A stretch of 64,000 nucleotides of DNA from Streptomyces vinaceus (GCF_008704935.1 NZ_CP023692.1:5609001-5673000); one strand, 5' to 3'; positions 16,133 to 25,236 are shown, counted from the first letter of the stretch. Notes: a model not told the origin generated them from the letters alone. Translations and numbers: made by a program.

Positions 16133-16915
16133 ATGACCACTGGTGAAGCGGGCGGATCCGGAGCGCCGGCGGCCGTCAAGTCGGCCGTTCGCACCGTCCT
16201 GTTGCTGGAGCACTTCGCGGCGCGGCCCGGACTGCACAGCCTGGCCGACATCCAGCACGACCTCGGGCTGCCCAAGTCCAGCCTCTACATGCTGCTGCGC
16301 ACGCTGGTGAACCTGGGGTGGGTGGAGACGGACGCGACGGGCACGCGGTACGGCATCGGCGTACGGGCCCTGCTCGTCGGCAGCTCGTACATCGACGGGG
16401 ACGAGGTCGTCGCCGCGGCCCGGCCCACCCTGGACCGCCTCTCCGACGACACCACCGAGACCATCCACCTGGCCCGCAGGGACGGCACGAGCGTGGTCTA
16501 CCTGGCCACCCGCCCGTCCCAGCACTACCTGCGGCCCTTCACCCGGGTCGGGCGGCGGCTGCCGGTGCACTCGACCGCGCTCGGCAAGGCGCTGCTGGCG
16601 ACCCACTCCGACGACGAGGTGCGGGCGCTGCTGCCGCGGCGGCTGGAGGCGGTCACCGAGCACACGATCACCGACCGGGAGCAGCTGGTCGAGGAGCTGG
16701 CGCTGGTGCGGGAGCAGGGCTATGCGGTGGACCGGGAGGAGAACACGCTCGGGCTGCGCTGCTTCGGGGTGGCGGTCCCGTACCGGACCCCGGCCCGGGA
16801 CGCGGTGAGCTGCTCGGTGCCGGTGGCCCGGCTGACGGCGGAGCACGAACAGCGGATCAAGGCGGCGCTGTTCGAGGCGCGGGACCGGCTGTCGGTGGCG
16901 ACCCGGCGGATGTGA
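16133..16915 (+). CDS. IclR-family transcriptional regulator
   Basis: 260 residues. The N-terminal winged helix (about 15-80: VKSAVRTVLLLEHFAARPGLHSLADI... LPKSSLYMLLRTLVNLGWVE) is followed by the IclR effector domain (GVRALLVGSSYIDGDEVVAAARPTLDRLSDDTTETIHLA... LPVHSTALGKALLA... AVDREENTLGLRCFGVAVP). AAGAAGG precedes ATG 16133. The divergent aldehyde dehydrogenase is the likely target, with a sugar acid or its breakdown product as effector; both are inference from context. Confidence 0.9.
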   Translation: MTTGEAGGSGAPAAVKSAVRTVLLLEHFAARPGLHSLADIQHDLGLPKSSLYMLLRTLVNLGWVETDATGTRYGIGVRALLVGSSYIDGDEVVAAARPTLDRLSDDTTETIHLARRDGTSVVYLATRPSQHYLRPFTRVGRRLPVHSTALGKALLATHSDDEVRALLPRRLEAVTEHTITDREQLVEELALVREQGYAVDREENTLGLRCFGVAVPYRTPARDAVSCSVPVARLTAEHEQRIKAALFEARDRLSVATRRM

Positions 16916-17050
16916 GCCGGCGGATGCGGGTCCGTGGATGTGGGCCCGCGGATGCGCGTCGGCGGACGGGGAGGTTCCTCCCCCGGGCGGGGGAGGGGGT
17001 TCCCCATTGCGGGGGAGGTGGCGGGGCGGCGGACACGGGACCGTTGCGTC

Positions 17051-18001
17051 ATGACCGCACAAGCCGTTGACATGGGGGCCGGACCCAAGGCCCTGAGGGT
17101 GGTGGCCCTGGCCGCCACCGTGCCCTATCTCGTACTCAAGTCCGCCTGGCTGTCGGGGAGCAGGGTCGGGATCCCCGACGACAGCCCGCTGCTGGAGCAG
17201 GGCACGTTCCTCGCCGCGGCCAATGCGGTGACCCTCGCCATGGACGCGAGCGTGATCGTGCTCGTCCTGGTCCTCACCAGACCCTGGGGGATGCGGGTGC
17301 CTTCCTGGCTGCTCACGCTCCCCGCCTTCGTCGCCAGCGGACTCCTCACCCCGATCCTCCTCGCGTTCCCGGCCCAACTGCTCATACGGGCGGCGGGTCA
17401 GGGCGGACCGGCGGCCGCCGGGGACCCGGCGCGGCCCTTCCTCGATCCCTGGGTGTTCACCGTCGTCTACACCGGCTTCTGCGTCCAAGGACTCGCCCTG
17501 GCCGGGCTGTTCGTGCCCTATGCGCGCAGGCGCTGGGGTCGGCGCTGGCAGGGCGTGCTGGGCCGCGGGCTCCCGTCACCCACGGGGGTGGTGGCGGGAG
17601 CCGCGGCGGTGGGCGCCGTGGTGATCGCGGCCGTCCACCTGTACTGGGCCTTCGGCGGGGCGGCCGGAGTGGGGGAGGAGCGGGCCGCCGCCCATACGGC
17701 GGTGACGGGCGTGGTGTCCGGGGCGCACGCGGTGTGCGCGCTCGCCGCCGGCGCGGGGGCGGTGCTGCTGGTCCGCGGCGGGAGCCGGGCCGCGTGGTGG
17801 CCGTCGGCCCTCACCTGGACCGGTTCGGCGGCGGCCGTGTGCTGGGGGCTGTGGCCGTGGATCGCCTCGCTGGGCCCGCAGCTCGACGGCGGCGAACCGG
17901 CCTCCGGGGCGGTCCAGTGGATCTACGCTGGCCAGGTGATCACCGGAATATGTGCCGCGGCCGTGCTGACGCGGTTCCTCACCTCTCGCCGCGAGGGGTG
18001 A
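17051..18001 (+). CDS. Polytopic membrane protein linked to a two-component system
   Basis: 316 residues with about seven hydrophobic segments (for example VVALAATVPYLVLKSAWL, VTLAMDASVIVLVLVLT, WLLTLPAFVASGLLTPILL). I do not recognise a family. The stop overlaps the start of the histidine kinase gene (TGATG), so it is translated with the sensor kinase and response regulator. A sensory or transport partner of that pair is plausible. ATG 17051 was preferred over the upstream in-frame start at 16934, which would add a Gly/Arg-rich unstructured leader. Confidence 0.8.
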   Translation: MTAQAVDMGAGPKALRVVALAATVPYLVLKSAWLSGSRVGIPDDSPLLEQGTFLAAANAVTLAMDASVIVLVLVLTRPWGMRVPSWLLTLPAFVASGLLTPILLAFPAQLLIRAAGQGGPAAAGDPARPFLDPWVFTVVYTGFCVQGLALAGLFVPYARRRWGRRWQGVLGRGLPSPTGVVAGAAAVGAVVIAAVHLYWAFGGAAGVGEERAAAHTAVTGVVSGAHAVCALAAGAGAVLLVRGGSRAAWWPSALTWTGSAAAVCWGLWPWIASLGPQLDGGEPASGAVQWIYAGQVITGICAAAVLTRFLTSRREG

Positions 18002-19284
18002 TGCGGGCGGCGGCGTCCCGGCTGCTGGGGGCGCGGGCCCGGCTGCGCTGGGTGCACCTGGTCCTCGGCGGGGCCCTGCTGATGCCGTACTTCCTCCTCG
18101 CCCAGGTGGTGGTCGGCGTCTGGGCCGGCCGGGGCGGGTTCTTCAACTCGGTCCAGCTGACCTTCGCCTCGTACGGGCTGGCCCTGCCGCTGGCCGCGGT
18201 GACCGCCGTGTTCGGGCTCGTCCGGCCGTTGTCGGCCGGGGCCGTCCGGGCCCTGTGCGGGGTGCCGGGGGAGCGGCTGGCCGAGGGGCCGGCCCGCTCC
18301 TGGGCCGCGCGGGGGCGGACCTCGGCCTGGTGGACCCTGCACCTGGGGGTCGGAGCGGTGGTCAGCGGGATCAGCCTCGCGGTGCCGCCCATGGCGGTGG
18401 TGCTCATCGCGCTGCCGTTCGTGAGCGGGCTGCGGAGCGCCGAGTTGGGGCTGGGGTGGTTCAGCACCGGCGCCGCGCCGTACGTGGCACCGCTGCTCGG
18501 GGCCGGACTGCTGGGCGGGCTGGTCCTGTGCGCCGCCGGGGCCGGGGCGCTGCTGGCCCGGACGGCACCGGTGCTGCTCGGGCCGACGGGGGCGGACCGG
18601 CTGGCCGCGGCCGAGGAGAGGGCCGCCGACCTGGCCGTGCGCAACCGGCTGGCCCGGGAGCTGCACGACGCGGTCGGGCACGCCCTGAGCGCCGTCACGC
18701 TCCAGGCGGTGGCCGCCCGGCGGGTGCTCGACAGCGACCCCGGGTTCGCCCGGGAGGCGCTGGCCGCGATCGAGGACACCGCCCGGCGGACGGTGGGCGA
18801 GCTCGACGCCGTGCTCGGCCTGCTGCGGGACGGAGACCCGGCCCGGGCCGGCGCCGCCCCCGCGCCCACCCTCGCCACCGACCTCGACGCCCTGCTGGCC
18901 CGTACCCGGGCCGCCGGGACCGCCGTCACCGCCCGGCAGGATCCCGGACCGGCCGGGGACTGGGCGCAGCTCCCGGCGATCACCTCCCGCGAGGCCTACC
19001 GGATCGTCCAGGAGGGCCTGAGCAACGCCCTGCGGCACGGCGCGGGTCCGGTCGAGCTGCGGATCGCCGTACGGGTCGCGGAAGACGGCCCCCCTCACGC
19101 ACTGGAGATCACCATGACCAATCCACCGGGCCCCGCCGCCGGGGCGCGGCCCCGCACGACCGGGGGGCGCGGGCTGCACGGCGCGGCCGAGCGGGCCGGC
19201 CTCCTCGGCGGCCGCGTCGAAGCCGGCCCGCACGAGGGGCTGTGGCGGCTGCGGGCGGTCCTTCCGCTCGGAGGCTCCCGGTGA
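18001..19284 (+). CDS. Sensor histidine kinase, NarL/DesK type
   Basis: 427 residues. Four to five hydrophobic segments occupy about 20-190. The HisKA_3 dimerisation domain has the phospho-acceptor His222 in NRLARELHDAVGHALS. The ATPase domain contains the N box AYRIVQEGLSNALRHG and a GRGLHGAAERAGLLGG G box. No extracellular sensor domain is apparent, so the signal is probably read in the membrane or from the co-encoded membrane protein upstream. GTGA overlap couples it to the response regulator. Confidence 0.92.
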   Translation: MRAAASRLLGARARLRWVHLVLGGALLMPYFLLAQVVVGVWAGRGGFFNSVQLTFASYGLALPLAAVTAVFGLVRPLSAGAVRALCGVPGERLAEGPARSWAARGRTSAWWTLHLGVGAVVSGISLAVPPMAVVLIALPFVSGLRSAELGLGWFSTGAAPYVAPLLGAGLLGGLVLCAAGAGALLARTAPVLLGPTGADRLAAAEERAADLAVRNRLARELHDAVGHALSAVTLQAVAARRVLDSDPGFAREALAAIEDTARRTVGELDAVLGLLRDGDPARAGAAPAPTLATDLDALLARTRAAGTAVTARQDPGPAGDWAQLPAITSREAYRIVQEGLSNALRHGAGPVELRIAVRVAEDGPPHALEITMTNPPGPAAGARPRTTGGRGLHGAAERAGLLGGRVEAGPHEGLWRLRAVLPLGGSR

Positions 19285-19952
19285 CCGCCGCGGTCCGGCC
19301 GCCGCTGCGCATCGTCCTCGCCGACGACGAGCGCATGGTCCGCACCGCCCTGCGGGTCATCCTCGAAGCCGAACCCGATCTGGAGGTCGTCGGGGAGGCG
19401 GCCACCGGCGCCGAGGCCGTCCCGCTGGTCCGCACCCTGGCCCCCGACGTGGTGCTCATGGACGTCCGGATGCCCGAGATCGACGGCATCCGGGCCACCG
19501 AGCAGATCGTCGCCACCCTGGCCGAGCCGCCCCGGATCGTGGTCGTCACCACCTTCGAGAACGACGCGTACGTCTACGAGGCGCTGCGTGCGGGCGCCGC
19601 CGGGTTCCTCCTGAAGCGGGCCGAGCCCGAGGAACTGATCGGCGCGGTCCGCCTCGTCGCCCGCGGCGACAGCCTGCTCTTCCCGGCGGCCGTCCGCGCC
19701 CTGGCCGCCTCCCACGCGCCCGGCGGCCGGGGCCCCGTCGCGCCCTGGGTGGCCCGGCTCACCGACCGGGAGGCCGGCGTGCTGCGCCTGATGGCCACGG
19801 GACTGTCCAACCAGGAGATGAGCGAACGCCTCGGCGTCGGCCCGCAGACGGTGAAGACCCACGTCGCGGCGGTCCTCGCCAAGACCGGCTCCCGCGACCG
19901 CACCCAGGCGGTCATCGCGGCCTACGAAGGCGGCTTCATGAAGAAAGACTGA
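19281..19952 (+). CDS. NarL-family response regulator
   Basis: 223 residues. The receiver domain has acidic residues Asp15/Asp16, phospho-acceptor Asp61 in LMDVRMPEIDG, and a lysine in FLLKRAEP. A LuxR-type HTH sits at about 155-210 (LTDREAGVLRLMATGLSNQE, then QTVKTHVAAVL). GTG 19281 overlaps the kinase stop by four bases. It is the cognate regulator of the upstream kinase; the targets are unknown, though the co-transcribed membrane gene is an obvious candidate. Confidence 0.93.
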   Translation: MTAAVRPPLRIVLADDERMVRTALRVILEAEPDLEVVGEAATGAEAVPLVRTLAPDVVLMDVRMPEIDGIRATEQIVATLAEPPRIVVVTTFENDAYVYEALRAGAAGFLLKRAEPEELIGAVRLVARGDSLLFPAAVRALAASHAPGGRGPVAPWVARLTDREAGVLRLMATGLSNQEMSERLGVGPQTVKTHVAAVLAKTGSRDRTQAVIAAYEGGFMKKD

Positions 19953-20014
19953 GAACTCGGCCACAATCAGGGCAGAGCGGAACGCGCGGAGGCCTTGACG
20001 CGTCTTTCCGGGAG

Positions 20015-21463
20015 ATGAACAAGACGATCAGGCGTGCGTCGGTCTTCTGTCTGCTCCTGGTGCTGGCCCTTCTGGTGCGGGTCACCTGGGTGCAGGCCTA
20101 CCAAGGCAAGGCCCTCGCGGACAACGAGAACAACCGGCGGAACCTCATCGGGCAGTACGAGAACCCGCTGGGCAACATCATCGTGGGCGGGGAGGCGATC
20201 ACCGGCTCGGCGAAGACGGACGGAAAGGACTTCGGCTACAAGCGGACCTACGTCAACGGGCCGCTCTACGCTCCGCTCACCGGCTACAGTTCCCAGGCCT
20301 TCGGCACGAGCATGCTGGAGGGCGTCTACAAGAAGATCCTCAACGGGTCCGACGACCGGCTCAAGACGGTGATGGACATGCTCACCAACAAGCGGGCCGC
20401 GCCGGGCAACGTGCTGACCACCGTCGACAAGGACGTGCAGCAGGCCGCCTACGACGCGCTCCAGGGCAAGCAGGGCGCCGCCGTCGCCATCGACCCGGCG
20501 ACCGGCGAGATCCTCGCCATCGTGAACAACCCGTCCTTCGACCCGGGCAGCATCGCCGGGGCCAACGACAAGGCGGCCTGGGAGAAGCTGATCGAGGACA
20601 AGGGCAAGGCCATGGAGAACGTGGCCCTGCGCAAGCCGCAGGCGCCCGGCTCCACGTTCAAGCTGGTCACCCTCGCGGCGGCCATCGAGAACGGGCTGGT
20701 CACCAACCTCGACACGCCGACCGGCACACCGGACCCGTACACGATCCCCGGCACCCGGACCCAGCTGCCCAGCGAGGCGGGCTCCGCGGCCTGCAACAAC
20801 GTCTCGGCGCGCACCGCGCTGCGGCTGTCCTGCAACAACGTCTTCGCGGAGCTGGCGCACAAACTGGGCCAGGACAAGATGCGGGCGATGGCGGAGAAGC
20901 TCGGTTTCAACAGCGAGATCTCGACGCCCGTGACCGCCCGCCCGGGGAGCAAGTACCCGACGCAGAAGATGTCCGTCGACCAGGTCGCGCAGACCGGTAT
21001 CGGCCAGTTCGACGTGCAGGCCACCCCGCTCCAGATGGCGATGGTGACCGCCGCGATCGAGAACGGCGGCAAGCTCGTCGCCCCGCACTCGGTCTCCGAG
21101 GTCACCGACGCGAACGGCAACGTGCTGGAGAGCTTCAAGGACCCGAAGTCCCAGCAGGTCATGAACGCCAAGACCGCCTCGATGCTCCAGGACGCCATGC
21201 GGACGGTCGCCACCGAGGGCGGCGGCAAGCCCGCGCAGGTGGCGGGCGCCGAGGTGGGCGGCAAGACCGGTACCGCGCAGCGCGGCGTGAACAACAGCCT
21301 GCCGCCGCTGGCCTGGTTCACCTCGTACGGCAAGCTGGGCGGCAAGCAGATCGCCGTTGCCGTGGTGATCGAGAACTCGGACACCGACCGCTCCGAGATC
21401 GGCGGCGGCAAGCTGGCCGCCCCGATCGCCCAGAAGATGATGGCGGCGTGGCTGAAGAAGTAG
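20015..21463 (+). CDS. Class B penicillin-binding protein (PbpA-like transpeptidase)
   Basis: 482 residues with one N-terminal membrane anchor (FCLLLVLALLVRVTW). The transpeptidase motifs are complete: S213-T-F-K216, S272-C-N274 and K417-T-G419-T. It cross-links peptidoglycan outside the membrane. The N-terminal non-catalytic part is short, like PbpA and unlike FtsI. There is no rodA/ftsW next to it, so it is an orphan paralog of the main PbpA gene. The ribosome binding site is poor (GGGAG abuts the ATG). A terminator follows 20 bases after the stop. Confidence 0.93.
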   Translation: MNKTIRRASVFCLLLVLALLVRVTWVQAYQGKALADNENNRRNLIGQYENPLGNIIVGGEAITGSAKTDGKDFGYKRTYVNGPLYAPLTGYSSQAFGTSMLEGVYKKILNGSDDRLKTVMDMLTNKRAAPGNVLTTVDKDVQQAAYDALQGKQGAAVAIDPATGEILAIVNNPSFDPGSIAGANDKAAWEKLIEDKGKAMENVALRKPQAPGSTFKLVTLAAAIENGLVTNLDTPTGTPDPYTIPGTRTQLPSEAGSAACNNVSARTALRLSCNNVFAELAHKLGQDKMRAMAEKLGFNSEISTPVTARPGSKYPTQKMSVDQVAQTGIGQFDVQATPLQMAMVTAAIENGGKLVAPHSVSEVTDANGNVLESFKDPKSQQVMNAKTASMLQDAMRTVATEGGGKPAQVAGAEVGGKTGTAQRGVNNSLPPLAWFTSYGKLGGKQIAVAVVIENSDTDRSEIGGGKLAAPIAQKMMAAWLKK

Positions 21464-21483
21464 CCACGCGGACCGCACCACGA

Positions 21484-21517
21484 CGCGCCGGGAACCGACA
21501 TGGCTCCCGGCGCGTTT
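21484..21517 (+). terminator. Terminator after the PBP gene
   Basis: 10-bp perfect stem (cgcgccggga / tcccggcgcg) with an 11-base loop, followed by tttcctgtt. Confidence 0.85.
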
Positions 21518-21525
21518 CCTGTTCC

Positions 21526-22035
21526 ATGATCAGAACCGCGCAACCCGCAGATCTCGACGCCATAGCGGCCCTCCACGCCCGGGCCCGGGCCACGTACTAC
21601 CAGGGCCGCATCCCCGAAGAGGAATACGCGGGCGAGGCCGAACTCGCGCGCACGCGCCAGGGCTGGTCGGTGGCGGTCGCCCGCAGCGCCGACGAGGGCG
21701 GGGTGCTGTGCGCGGAGCAGGACGGGGAGCTGCGGGGCGTCGCCGCCTTCCGGACGACCGACGGCGAGACGACCCTCACCCAGCTCCACGTGGACCCGGT
21801 CCACTGGCGCCGGGGCACCGGAGCCGCCCTGCACGCGGCGTGCGTGGACGCGTGGCGGCGGGCCGGGATCGGCCGGGTCCGGCTGGAGGTCTACGAGCAC
21901 AACCTCCGGGCCCAGGCCTTCTACGCCAGCCAGGGCTGGAACCCGGATCCGTCCGGTGCGGAACGGGCCGGCTCGCACCTCACGCTGTGGCTCAGCCTCG
22001 GCTCCGGGGAATGCGACGCTCCGGCAGGTGGTTGA
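21526..22035 (+). CDS. GNAT-family N-acetyltransferase
   Basis: 169 residues with the complete GNAT fold: IRTAQPADLDAIAALHARA, LTQLHVDPVHWRRGTGAALHAACVDA (acetyl-CoA motif R-R-G-x-G-x-A) and RLEVYEHNLRAQAFYASQGW. The acceptor is unknown. The ATG lies just after the PBP terminator hairpin with no obvious ribosome binding site, so translation may start on a short leader. Followed 43 bases later by the FrnE-like gene, possibly in one transcript. Confidence 0.88.
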   Translation: MIRTAQPADLDAIAALHARARATYYQGRIPEEEYAGEAELARTRQGWSVAVARSADEGGVLCAEQDGELRGVAAFRTTDGETTLTQLHVDPVHWRRGTGAALHAACVDAWRRAGIGRVRLEVYEHNLRAQAFYASQGWNPDPSGAERAGSHLTLWLSLGSGECDAPAGG

Positions 22036-22078
22036 AGCCGAAACCGTCCAGTCCCGGAACAAGGAGAGAAAAAGGATC

Positions 22079-22786
22079 ATGCGCGTCGAGATCTGGAGCG
22101 ACATCGCCTGCCCCTGGTGCTACATCGGCAAGGCCCGGTTCACCAAGGGGCTGGCCGAGTTCGCGCACCGTGACGAGGTGGAGGTCGTCTTCCGGTCCTT
22201 CGAGCTCGACCCGAACAGCCCCAAGGGGACCGTGGCGCCCGTCCTGGACATGCTCGCCAAGAAGTACGGCCGCACCCTGGAGGAGGCGCGCGGCATGGAG
22301 GAGCACGTCGCCGCGAGCGCCCGCGCCGAGGGGCTGACGTACCGCACCGACGGCCGCGACCACGGCAACACCTTCGACATCCACCGCCTGCTGCACCTGG
22401 CCGCCGCCCGCGGCCGCCAGGAGGAGCTGCTCGACCTCGCCTACCGCGCGAACTTCGCGGAGGAGAGGTCGGTGTTCGACCCCGAGGTGCTGGTCGCCCT
22501 CGCGGTCGAGGCCGGGCTGGAGGAGGCCGAGGCCCGTACGGTCCTCGCGGACGACACCGCGTACGCCGCCGAGGTGCGGGCGGACGAGCGCGAGGCGGCC
22601 GAACTCGGCGCGAACGCCGTGCCGTTCTTCGTCCTCGACCGCCGCTACGGCATCTCCGGCGGCCAGCCCGCCGAGGTCTTCACCCAGGCCCTGGAACAGG
22701 CCTGGGCCGGCCGTGAGGTCCCCGAGCCCGCCGCCGGGGCCGAGGCCTGCACCCCTGACGGCGCCTGCGCGGCCCCCCGGGCCTGA
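22079..22786 (+). CDS. DsbA-family oxidoreductase, FrnE-like
   Basis: 235-residue cytoplasmic thioredoxin-fold protein with active site Cys11-Pro-Trp-Cys14 (SDIACPWCYIGKAR) and the cis-Pro loop NAVPFFVLD. FrnE-like members are thiol oxidoreductases or polyketide isomerase relatives and lack signal peptides, as here. AAGGA lies just before ATG 22079. The C-terminal tail has two extra Cys (EACTPDGACAA). Redox protein repair is the likely role; the specific partner is unknown. Confidence 0.9.
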   Translation: MRVEIWSDIACPWCYIGKARFTKGLAEFAHRDEVEVVFRSFELDPNSPKGTVAPVLDMLAKKYGRTLEEARGMEEHVAASARAEGLTYRTDGRDHGNTFDIHRLLHLAAARGRQEELLDLAYRANFAEERSVFDPEVLVALAVEAGLEEAEARTVLADDTAYAAEVRADEREAAELGANAVPFFVLDRRYGISGGQPAEVFTQALEQAWAGREVPEPAAGAEACTPDGACAAPRA

Positions 22787-22807
22787 CCGGGCTCCGGCCC
22801 CCGCGCG

Positions 22808-22833
22808 CCGCCCGGGGCCCCGGCCCCGGGCGG
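22808..22833. terminator. Bidirectional terminator between convergent genes
   Basis: Perfect 12-bp inverted repeat, ccgcccggggcc / ggccccgggcgg, with a minimal loop between the FrnE-like gene and the convergent aminotransferase. Confidence 0.75.
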
Positions 22834-22838
22834 GGCGG

Positions 22839-23906
22839 TCAGTACAGGGTTTCCGACCAGGCCGCTTCCGCGGCGGCCACGGCATCGACCGGATCCGTGC
22901 CCAGGGCCGTGGCCACGGCCGTCAGGGACGTGAGGACCGCGTCCAGAGAGGCCGCCTGGCCGTAGTGGTTGACGCGGATCATCTCCCCTGCCGCCGAGAC
23001 GGGGGCCGCGGGGGCGGCCGCCAGGGCCTTCGCCGCCACCAGCGGGGCTTCGGGCACGCGGAGCGTGGTGGCCACCGGCGCCGCCTCCTCGGGGCGCGTG
23101 ACGTACGGGGCGACGCCCATGGCCTGCGCGCCCGCCCGGGTCGCCGCCGCGGCCGCGGAGTGGCGGGCCATCACCGTCACCGGCCCCTCGGTCGAGATCC
23201 GCTCCAGGCAGGCCTCCAGCGCCAGCATCTCCAGCTGCGCCGGGGCGTGCGGCAGCGCCGTGCGGCCCGCGTCGATCCAGCGCTCCTTCCAGTCCAGGAG
23301 CGAGAGGTACGAGCGGCGCGGCGCCGCGGGATTCTCCGCGAAACGGGCCCACGCGCGGTCCGAGACCGACACCGCCGAGACCCCCGCCGGGCCGCCCATC
23401 GCCTTCTGGGCGCCGATCACGCACAGGTCCACGCCCCACGCGTCCGGCAGCAGCGGTTCCGCGGCCACCGAAGCCACCGCGTCGAGCATGAACAGCGCCC
23501 CGTGGGCCCGTACGACCTCGCCGATCTCCGCCACCGGGTTGGTGTTCCCGGTCGCCGCCTCCGCGTGGACCAGCGAGACGAAGTCGATCCGCGGGTGCTC
23601 GGCCAGCGCCCGGGCCACCTGCTCCGCCGTCACCGCCGTGTCGAACGGCACCGCCAGGTCCACCACGTCCGCCCCGCAGTCGCGCAGCCAGTTGCCGAAG
23701 GTGTTCCCGTACGGGCCGGTCACCACGTTCAGCGCCGTCGAACCGGGCCGCGCCCCCGAGCGGATGCACCCCTCCAGCGGCAGCAGCGCCTCGCCCTGCG
23801 CGATCACCACCTCCTGACGCGTGGACAGGAGGTCCGCGACCCCCCGCTCGATCGACGCGAAGCGCTCCGCCGTGAGCGGCGGGAGGTCCAGCAGGGGGTG
23901 CGTCAC
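22839..23906 (-). CDS. Class V PLP-dependent aminotransferase (alanine-glyoxylate/serine-pyruvate type)
   Basis: 355 residues. The PLP lysine lies in CVIGAQKAMGGPAG, with LDAVASVAAEPL upstream supplying the ring-binding Asp. An N-terminal NVVTGPYGNTFGNWLRDCGA block matches the phosphate-binding loop of this class. Related enzymes transaminate small amino donors with glyoxylate or pyruvate. GTG 23906 is preceded by GAAGAGAGAG, a weak ribosome binding site. It is divergent from an amidohydrolase, so both may act on one substrate family; that is inference. Confidence 0.87.
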   Translation of the reverse strand: MTHPLLDLPPLTAERFASIERGVADLLSTRQEVVIAQGEALLPLEGCIRSGARPGSTALNVVTGPYGNTFGNWLRDCGADVVDLAVPFDTAVTAEQVARALAEHPRIDFVSLVHAEAATGNTNPVAEIGEVVRAHGALFMLDAVASVAAEPLLPDAWGVDLCVIGAQKAMGGPAGVSAVSVSDRAWARFAENPAAPRRSYLSLLDWKERWIDAGRTALPHAPAQLEMLALEACLERISTEGPVTVMARHSAAAAATRAGAQAMGVAPYVTRPEEAAPVATTLRVPEAPLVAAKALAAAPAAPVSAAGEMIRVNHYGQAASLDAVLTSLTAVATALGTDPVDAVAAAEAAWSETLY

Positions 23907-23964
23907 GGTGGTGCTCTCTCTTCGTCCGCTGCGTCCGGGGTCTACCCGCACGAGCGTACCGAGA

Positions 23965-23981
23965 CCGCACGTACAGTGCGG
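23965..23981. promoter_or_regulatory. Short palindrome next to the amidohydrolase start
   Basis: ccgcac-gtaca-gtgcgg ends three bases before the ATG at 23985. It contains TACAGT (23972-23977), which could be the -10 of a leaderless transcript, so protein binding here would block transcription directly. Confidence 0.4.
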
Positions 23982-23984
23982 AAC

Positions 23985-25073
23985 ATGACCGATGACGTGC
24001 TGCATGTGAAGGGGCGTGTGCTCGTCGGACCCGACGACGCGCGCGACGAGCTCTGGGTGGTCGGCGGCCGGATCTCGTACGCACGCCCGCACGGGGCCCG
24101 CGAGATCACCACCGTGTCCGGCTGGGCCCTGCCCGGTCTGGTCGACGCGCACTGCCACGTGGGGCTCGACGCCCACGGCCCGGTCGACGCGGAGACCGCC
24201 GAACGCCAGGCCCTGACCGACCGCGACGCCGGCACCCTGCTCATCCGCGACGCCGGATCCCCCTCCGACACCCGCTGGATCGACGACCGCGAGGACCTGC
24301 CGAAGATCATCCGGGCCGGTCGCCACATCGCCCGCCCGCGCCGCTACATCCGCAACTTCGCCCACGAGATCGAGCCGGCCGACCTCGTCGCGTACGTGGG
24401 GCGCGAGGCGCGGCGCGGCGACGGCTGGGTCAAGCTGGTGGGGGACTGGATCGACCGCGAGGCCGGGGACCTGGCCCCCTGCTGGCCGCGCGCCGAGGTG
24501 GAGGCGGCCATCGCCGAGGCGCACCGGCTGGGTGCCCGCGTCACCGCGCACTGCTTCGCCGAGGACTCGCTGCGCGACCTGGTCGAGGCGGGCATCGACT
24601 GCGTCGAGCACGCCACCGGGCTCACCGAGGACACCATCCCGCTGTTCGCGGAGCGCGGGGTGGCGATCGTCCCGACGCTCGTCAACATCGCGACGTTCCC
24701 GAAGATGGCGGCGGGCGGCGAGGCCAAGTTCCCGCGCTGGTCGGCGCACATGAGGCGGCTGCACGAGCGCCGGTACGACACCGTACGGGCCGCCTACGAC
24801 GCGGGCATCGGCGTGTACGTCGGCACCGACGCGGGGGGTTCCCTGCCGCACGGCCTGGTCGCGGCCGAGGTCGCGGAGCTGGTCCGGGCCGGGATCCCGG
24901 CCCTGGAGGCCCTTTCGGCGACGACGTGGGCGGCGCGCGAGTGGCTCGGCAGGCCGGGACTGACGGAGGGGGCGCCGGCGGACCTGGTGGTCTACGACGC
25001 CGACCCGCGGGCCGACGTACGGGCGCTGGCGCAGCCGCGACGGGTCGTCGTGAACGGCAAGGTCCGGGCCTGA
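23985..25073 (+). CDS. Metal-dependent amidohydrolase (imidazolonepropionase-like)
   Basis: 362 residues of the amidohydrolase TIM-barrel superfamily. Metal-ligand motifs are in order: VDAHCHVGL (H-x-H), VTAHCF, DCVEHATG and VGTDAGGSLPHG. The N- and C-terminal strands form the usual small beta-sandwich (ALPGLVDAHCH, ADLVVYDADP, RRVVVNGKVRA). It hydrolyses a C-N bond in a cyclic or peptide-like substrate that I cannot specify. No Shine-Dalgarno precedes the ATG, and a leaderless transcript is possible. Divergent from the class V aminotransferase. Confidence 0.88.
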   Translation: MTDDVLHVKGRVLVGPDDARDELWVVGGRISYARPHGAREITTVSGWALPGLVDAHCHVGLDAHGPVDAETAERQALTDRDAGTLLIRDAGSPSDTRWIDDREDLPKIIRAGRHIARPRRYIRNFAHEIEPADLVAYVGREARRGDGWVKLVGDWIDREAGDLAPCWPRAEVEAAIAEAHRLGARVTAHCFAEDSLRDLVEAGIDCVEHATGLTEDTIPLFAERGVAIVPTLVNIATFPKMAAGGEAKFPRWSAHMRRLHERRYDTVRAAYDAGIGVYVGTDAGGSLPHGLVAAEVAELVRAGIPALEALSATTWAAREWLGRPGLTEGAPADLVVYDADPRADVRALAQPRRVVVNGKVRA

Positions 25074-25236
25074 GCGCCGGGTTGACGCGCGGCGTGACGC
25101 CGGCGCCCTGGCGGTCGTTGTGAACGGCCGCCGGGGAGGCCGGCGTCGGCGTGTTCCCCACGGCTGTGTGGCGGAAAAGAACTCCTGTTCCTCGTGATGG
25201 CAGGGAATCGAATACGTGCATGAAAACCACCCCTTG

